Positions 7,403 through 9,444 of a DNA stretch of 9,444 nt are shown here, in pieces. The DNA comes from Methyloceanibacter sp. (GTDB taxonomy: Bacteria > Pseudomonadota > Alphaproteobacteria > Rhizobiales > Methyloligellaceae). The notes beneath the pieces were generated by a model that saw nothing but the letters and a program-made list of their open reading frames with translations, was not told the origin of the DNA and did no database searches. The position numbers were made by a program, and so were the translations under genes. Every line of letters starts with the position of its first letter. Position 1 is the stretch's first letter. Location of the stretch: NCBI GenBank assembly GCA_022865725.1, contig JALHTP010000323.1, positions 1 to 9,444 of the forward strand. The letters are read 5' to 3'.

Positions 7403-7900
7403 ATGGGGCCAATGGATAAAGTAACTTTCGGGAACGTGGTCGGCTTCGTGCTCGCCTTCCTATTCGCGGTGGTGATCGGGATCTCCATGTGGGCGCTCCT
7501 GACCGGCGACTACGTGAACTCCATCATGAACGAGCAGACCAGGCACACGCTGCGCATCGTCGGATTCGCAGGCGCGCTGGCCGCGCTCGCCACCTGGTGG
7601 GTGCAGAGCTTCGCCGCCCAACGGGGCTTCGTGGTGCGCCTGCTGTTCGCCCTCTTCATCTTCGTGGTGGCGTTCTGCAGCTTCGGCGGGCTGCTCCGGT
7701 TCGTCTACATTCACGCCACCTATCCCAACCAGCAGGATTGGTCGCTGACGGGCATGTATCTCGCCTCGCTCAACGACTTCTACACATTCTTGCTGGATAT
7801 GTTTTTGCCGCCCCGGCCGGCCTATGCCGCTCTGTCCCTGGCTGCGGCGATCTTTATTGCCTGGTTCGGACCGCGCGAGGCCAAGACCGCCGATATCTGA
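7403..7900 (+). CDS. Hypothetical four-helix membrane protein
   Basis: I do not recognise the family. The 165-residue protein has four hydrophobic segments at about 10-33, 50-69, 77-98 and 138-156, with a longer segment-free part between the third and fourth (about 99-137) that contains aromatic and polar residues (RFVYIHATYPNQQDW, SLNDFYTFLLDMFLPPRPAY). No Cys, His or charged cluster suggests a metal site or enzyme. The start could be the ATG at 7403 or the ATG at 7412; the first adds MGP only, and GCGGG precedes it, while the second has GGATGGGG close upstream. It has a good promoter candidate of its own and lies 90 bases before purB in the same direction. Frame composition and the regular hydrophobic pattern show a real gene; the function is unknown. 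Confidence 0.8.
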   Translation: MGPMDKVTFGNVVGFVLAFLFAVVIGISMWALLTGDYVNSIMNEQTRHTLRIVGFAGALAALATWWVQSFAAQRGFVVRLLFALFIFVVAFCSFGGLLRFVYIHATYPNQQDWSLTGMYLASLNDFYTFLLDMFLPPRPAYAALSLAAAIFIAWFGPREAKTADI

Positions 7901-7912
7901 TCGGCGCACGAA

Positions 7913-7941
7913 TTGAGCGGCGGCGCCCGCTCTGCTAGAAG
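7913..7941 (+). promoter_or_regulatory. Candidate promoter of purB
   Basis: TTGAGC (7913-7918) is followed after 17 bases by TAGAAG (7936-7941) with TGC as an extended -10, or after 16 bases by CTAGAA. Both hexamers match the sigma-70 consensus at four of six places. Transcription would start near 7948, about 43 bases before the purB ATG. Confidence 0.35.
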
Positions 7942-7990
7942 TTAGCGCCTCTCCCGCATCCTGCATCGCGGAAAGGCTTTTTCGAAGCGC

Positions 7991-9289
7991 ATGATCCCCC
8001 GCTATAGCCGCCCCGAGATGACCCGCATCTGGGAGCCCGAGACCAGGTTCCGCATCTGGCTCAGGATCGAGACCTATGCCGCCGAGGCCATGGCCGAGCT
8101 CGGGCTGATCCCCAAACATGCGGCCGATGCGGTGCGAAATCGCGGCGGCTTCGACATCGCCCGCATCGATGAGATCGAGCGGGAGGTGAAGCACGACGTG
8201 ATCGCCTTCCTCACCTCCGTCGCCGAGCATGTCGGACCGGAAGCGCGCTTTCTGCACGCGGGGCTCACCTCGTCCGACGTCCTCGACACCTGCTTCAACG
8301 TGCAGCTCGTCGAGGCGGCGGATCTGCTGATCGCCGACATCGACGCGCTGCTTGCCGCGCTGAAGGCCCGCGCCTTCGAGCATAAGGACACCCTCACCGT
8401 CGGCCGCAGCCACGGCGTCCATGCCGAGCCGACCACGTTCGGACTGAAGCTGGCGGTCGCTTACGCCGAGTTCGCCCGGGCACGGGAGCGGCTGCTACAC
8501 GCCCGCGAGGAGGTCGCCACCTGCGCCATCTCCGGCGCGGTCGGGACCTTCGCCCATGTCGATCCGAGGGTCGAAGCCTATGTGGCGAAGAAGCTGGGCT
8601 TAAGGGTCGAACCCATCTCGACGCAGGTCGTGCCGCGCGACCGGCACGCCATGTACTTCGCCACGCTCGGCGTGGTGGCAAGCTCGGTCGAGCGGCTCGC
8701 GACCGAGATCAGGCATTTGCAGCGGACCGAGGTGCTCGAAGCCGAGGAGTATTTCAGCCCGGGGCAGAAGGGCTCCTCGGCCATGCCGCATAAGCGGAAC
8801 CCGGTGCTGTCGGAGAATTTGACCGGCCTTGCCCGCGTGGTGCGCGCCTATGTCATGCCGGCGCTCGAGGACGTGGCGCTCTGGCACGAGCGCGACATCT
8901 CTCATTCCTCGGTCGAGCGGGTGATCGGGCCCGACGCTACCATCGCGCTCGATTTCGCGCTGTCGCGACTCTCCGGGATCGTCAAGGACCTGTTGGTCTA
9001 CCCCGAGCGCATGCGCCTCAATCTCGACTGCCTCGGCGGGCTCATCCATTCGCAGCGCGTGCTGCTGGCGTTGACCGAGGCTGGAGTGCCGCGCGAGGAG
9101 GCCTATCGAATCGTGCAGCGCAACGCCATGTCGGTCTGGCAGGACGGCGCCGATTTCCTCGAAGCGCTACTCGCCGACAAGGACGTGACCAAGGTGCTCT
9201 CGCCCGAGCAGATCCGCGCCCAGTTCGATCTCGGCTATCACACCAAGCACGTCGACACGATCTTCGCCCGCGTGTTCGGGACGAAATAG
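7991..9289 (+). CDS. purB: Adenylosuccinate lyase
   Basis: This 432-residue enzyme of the fumarase/aspartase superfamily catalyses two steps of purine synthesis: release of fumarate from SAICAR to give AICAR, and from adenylosuccinate to give AMP. It is a cytosolic homotetramer in known cases. The superfamily signature GSSAMPHKRNP is at 261-271, with the catalytic serine at 262 or 263 on a mobile loop. H68 (KHDV), H89 (LHAGLTSSDVLDT) and H141 (GRSHGVHAEPTTFG) fall at the same numbers as the active-site histidines described for the B. subtilis enzyme, so the protein looks intact and active. Length is normal for the short bacterial type. The ATG at 7991 begins the typical N-terminus MIPRYSRPEMTRIW; its ribosome site is weak (GAAG three bases before, GGAAAGG farther up). 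No other purine gene is nearby, so it is likely transcribed alone or with the upstream membrane gene. Confidence 0.98.
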   Translation: MIPRYSRPEMTRIWEPETRFRIWLRIETYAAEAMAELGLIPKHAADAVRNRGGFDIARIDEIEREVKHDVIAFLTSVAEHVGPEARFLHAGLTSSDVLDTCFNVQLVEAADLLIADIDALLAALKARAFEHKDTLTVGRSHGVHAEPTTFGLKLAVAYAEFARARERLLHAREEVATCAISGAVGTFAHVDPRVEAYVAKKLGLRVEPISTQVVPRDRHAMYFATLGVVASSVERLATEIRHLQRTEVLEAEEYFSPGQKGSSAMPHKRNPVLSENLTGLARVVRAYVMPALEDVALWHERDISHSSVERVIGPDATIALDFALSRLSGIVKDLLVYPERMRLNLDCLGGLIHSQRVLLALTEAGVPREEAYRIVQRNAMSVWQDGADFLEALLADKDVTKVLSPEQIRAQFDLGYHTKHVDTIFARVFGTK

Positions 9290-9309
9290 GGGCCCGTGAC
9301 GCAGCGTCG

Positions 9310-9444
9310 CTAGCGCGGCTTCGTTGAGTCGCTGTAGCTGCTTCTCAGGTCGACGCTGATGCCCTGAATGTCGACATCGTCGATGCGGTGGCCGTCACTA
9401 TAGCCGTGGAAGATATGCGGCATGTAGCGATAGCGGTTCCGCTC
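9310..9444 (-). CDS. C-terminal end of an unknown gene, cut by the window edge
   Basis: Reading the minus strand from the right edge gives 44 codons without a stop, ending in TAG at 9312-9310. The fragment includes RYRYMPHIFHGYSDGHRIDD followed by a stretch ending VDLRSSYSDSTKPR. The mixed, non-repetitive composition, unlike the Arg/Pro-rich shadow frames elsewhere, suggests real coding sequence. It converges on purB with 20 bases between the stops. I cannot assign a family from this fragment. Confidence 0.55.
   Translation of the reverse strand, partial: ERNRYRYMPHIFHGYSDGHRIDDVDIQGISVDLRSSYSDSTKPR

Noticed and set aside
7460..8422. A 320-codon open frame on the minus strand across the 7403 gene and purB
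   Set aside because: It crosses two well-supported genes and the gap between them; composition is that of a shadow frame.
9298..9308. GACGC-A-GCGTC inverted repeat after purB as a terminator
   Set aside because: The loop would be one to three bases, leaving only four good pairs, and no T tract follows on either strand.

Overview
The window is GC-rich and densely coded, with the codon use, gene content and operon style of an alphaproteobacterium, most likely of the order Hyphomicrobiales (Rhizobiales). This placement is an inference from protein resemblance (a Liv transporter operon carrying a DUF6867-type small membrane protein, a Pr6Pr membrane protein, a tandem CDGSH protein) and not from a marker gene. 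I see no rRNA, tRNA, CRISPR array, insertion sequence, phage gene or plasmid function; this is ordinary chromosomal housekeeping and transport DNA.

Layout. Positions 1-229 hold no gene I can support, only a strong short hairpin at 49-65. On the minus strand 865-230 lies a Pr6Pr/AIG1-like six-helix membrane protein. On the plus strand 1068-1307 is a 79-residue tandem CDGSH iron-sulfur protein. From 1419 to 7020 runs a complete branched-chain amino acid ABC transporter locus in the order livH, livM, livG, livF, DUF6867-like gene, substrate-binding lipoprotein. A 70-residue gene of unknown function (7258-7046, minus) converges on it. A four-helix membrane protein of unknown function (7403-7900) and adenylosuccinate lyase purB (7991-9289) follow on the plus strand. 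The last 135 bases hold the C-terminal end of a further minus-strand gene, cut by the window edge.

How the genes work together. LivH and LivM form the membrane channel, LivG and LivF the two ATPases, and the binding protein delivers the amino acid from the periplasm. The first five genes are joined by four successive 4-base stop/start overlaps of the form NTGA, two of which use TTG as start codon, so they should be translated as one coupled unit. The binding protein is set apart by 68 bases and has a strong ribosome site of its own, which fits the need for more binding protein than membrane complex.

Most noteworthy: the uncharacterised DUF6867-like protein embedded by a coupled TTG start in the transporter operon; the predicted lipoprotein anchor of the binding protein; and the Pr6Pr protein, which keeps a Thr and a His at the places where the eukaryotic AIG1/ADTRP lipid hydrolases have their catalytic pair. 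Nothing in the window amounts to a clearly new multi-gene system.
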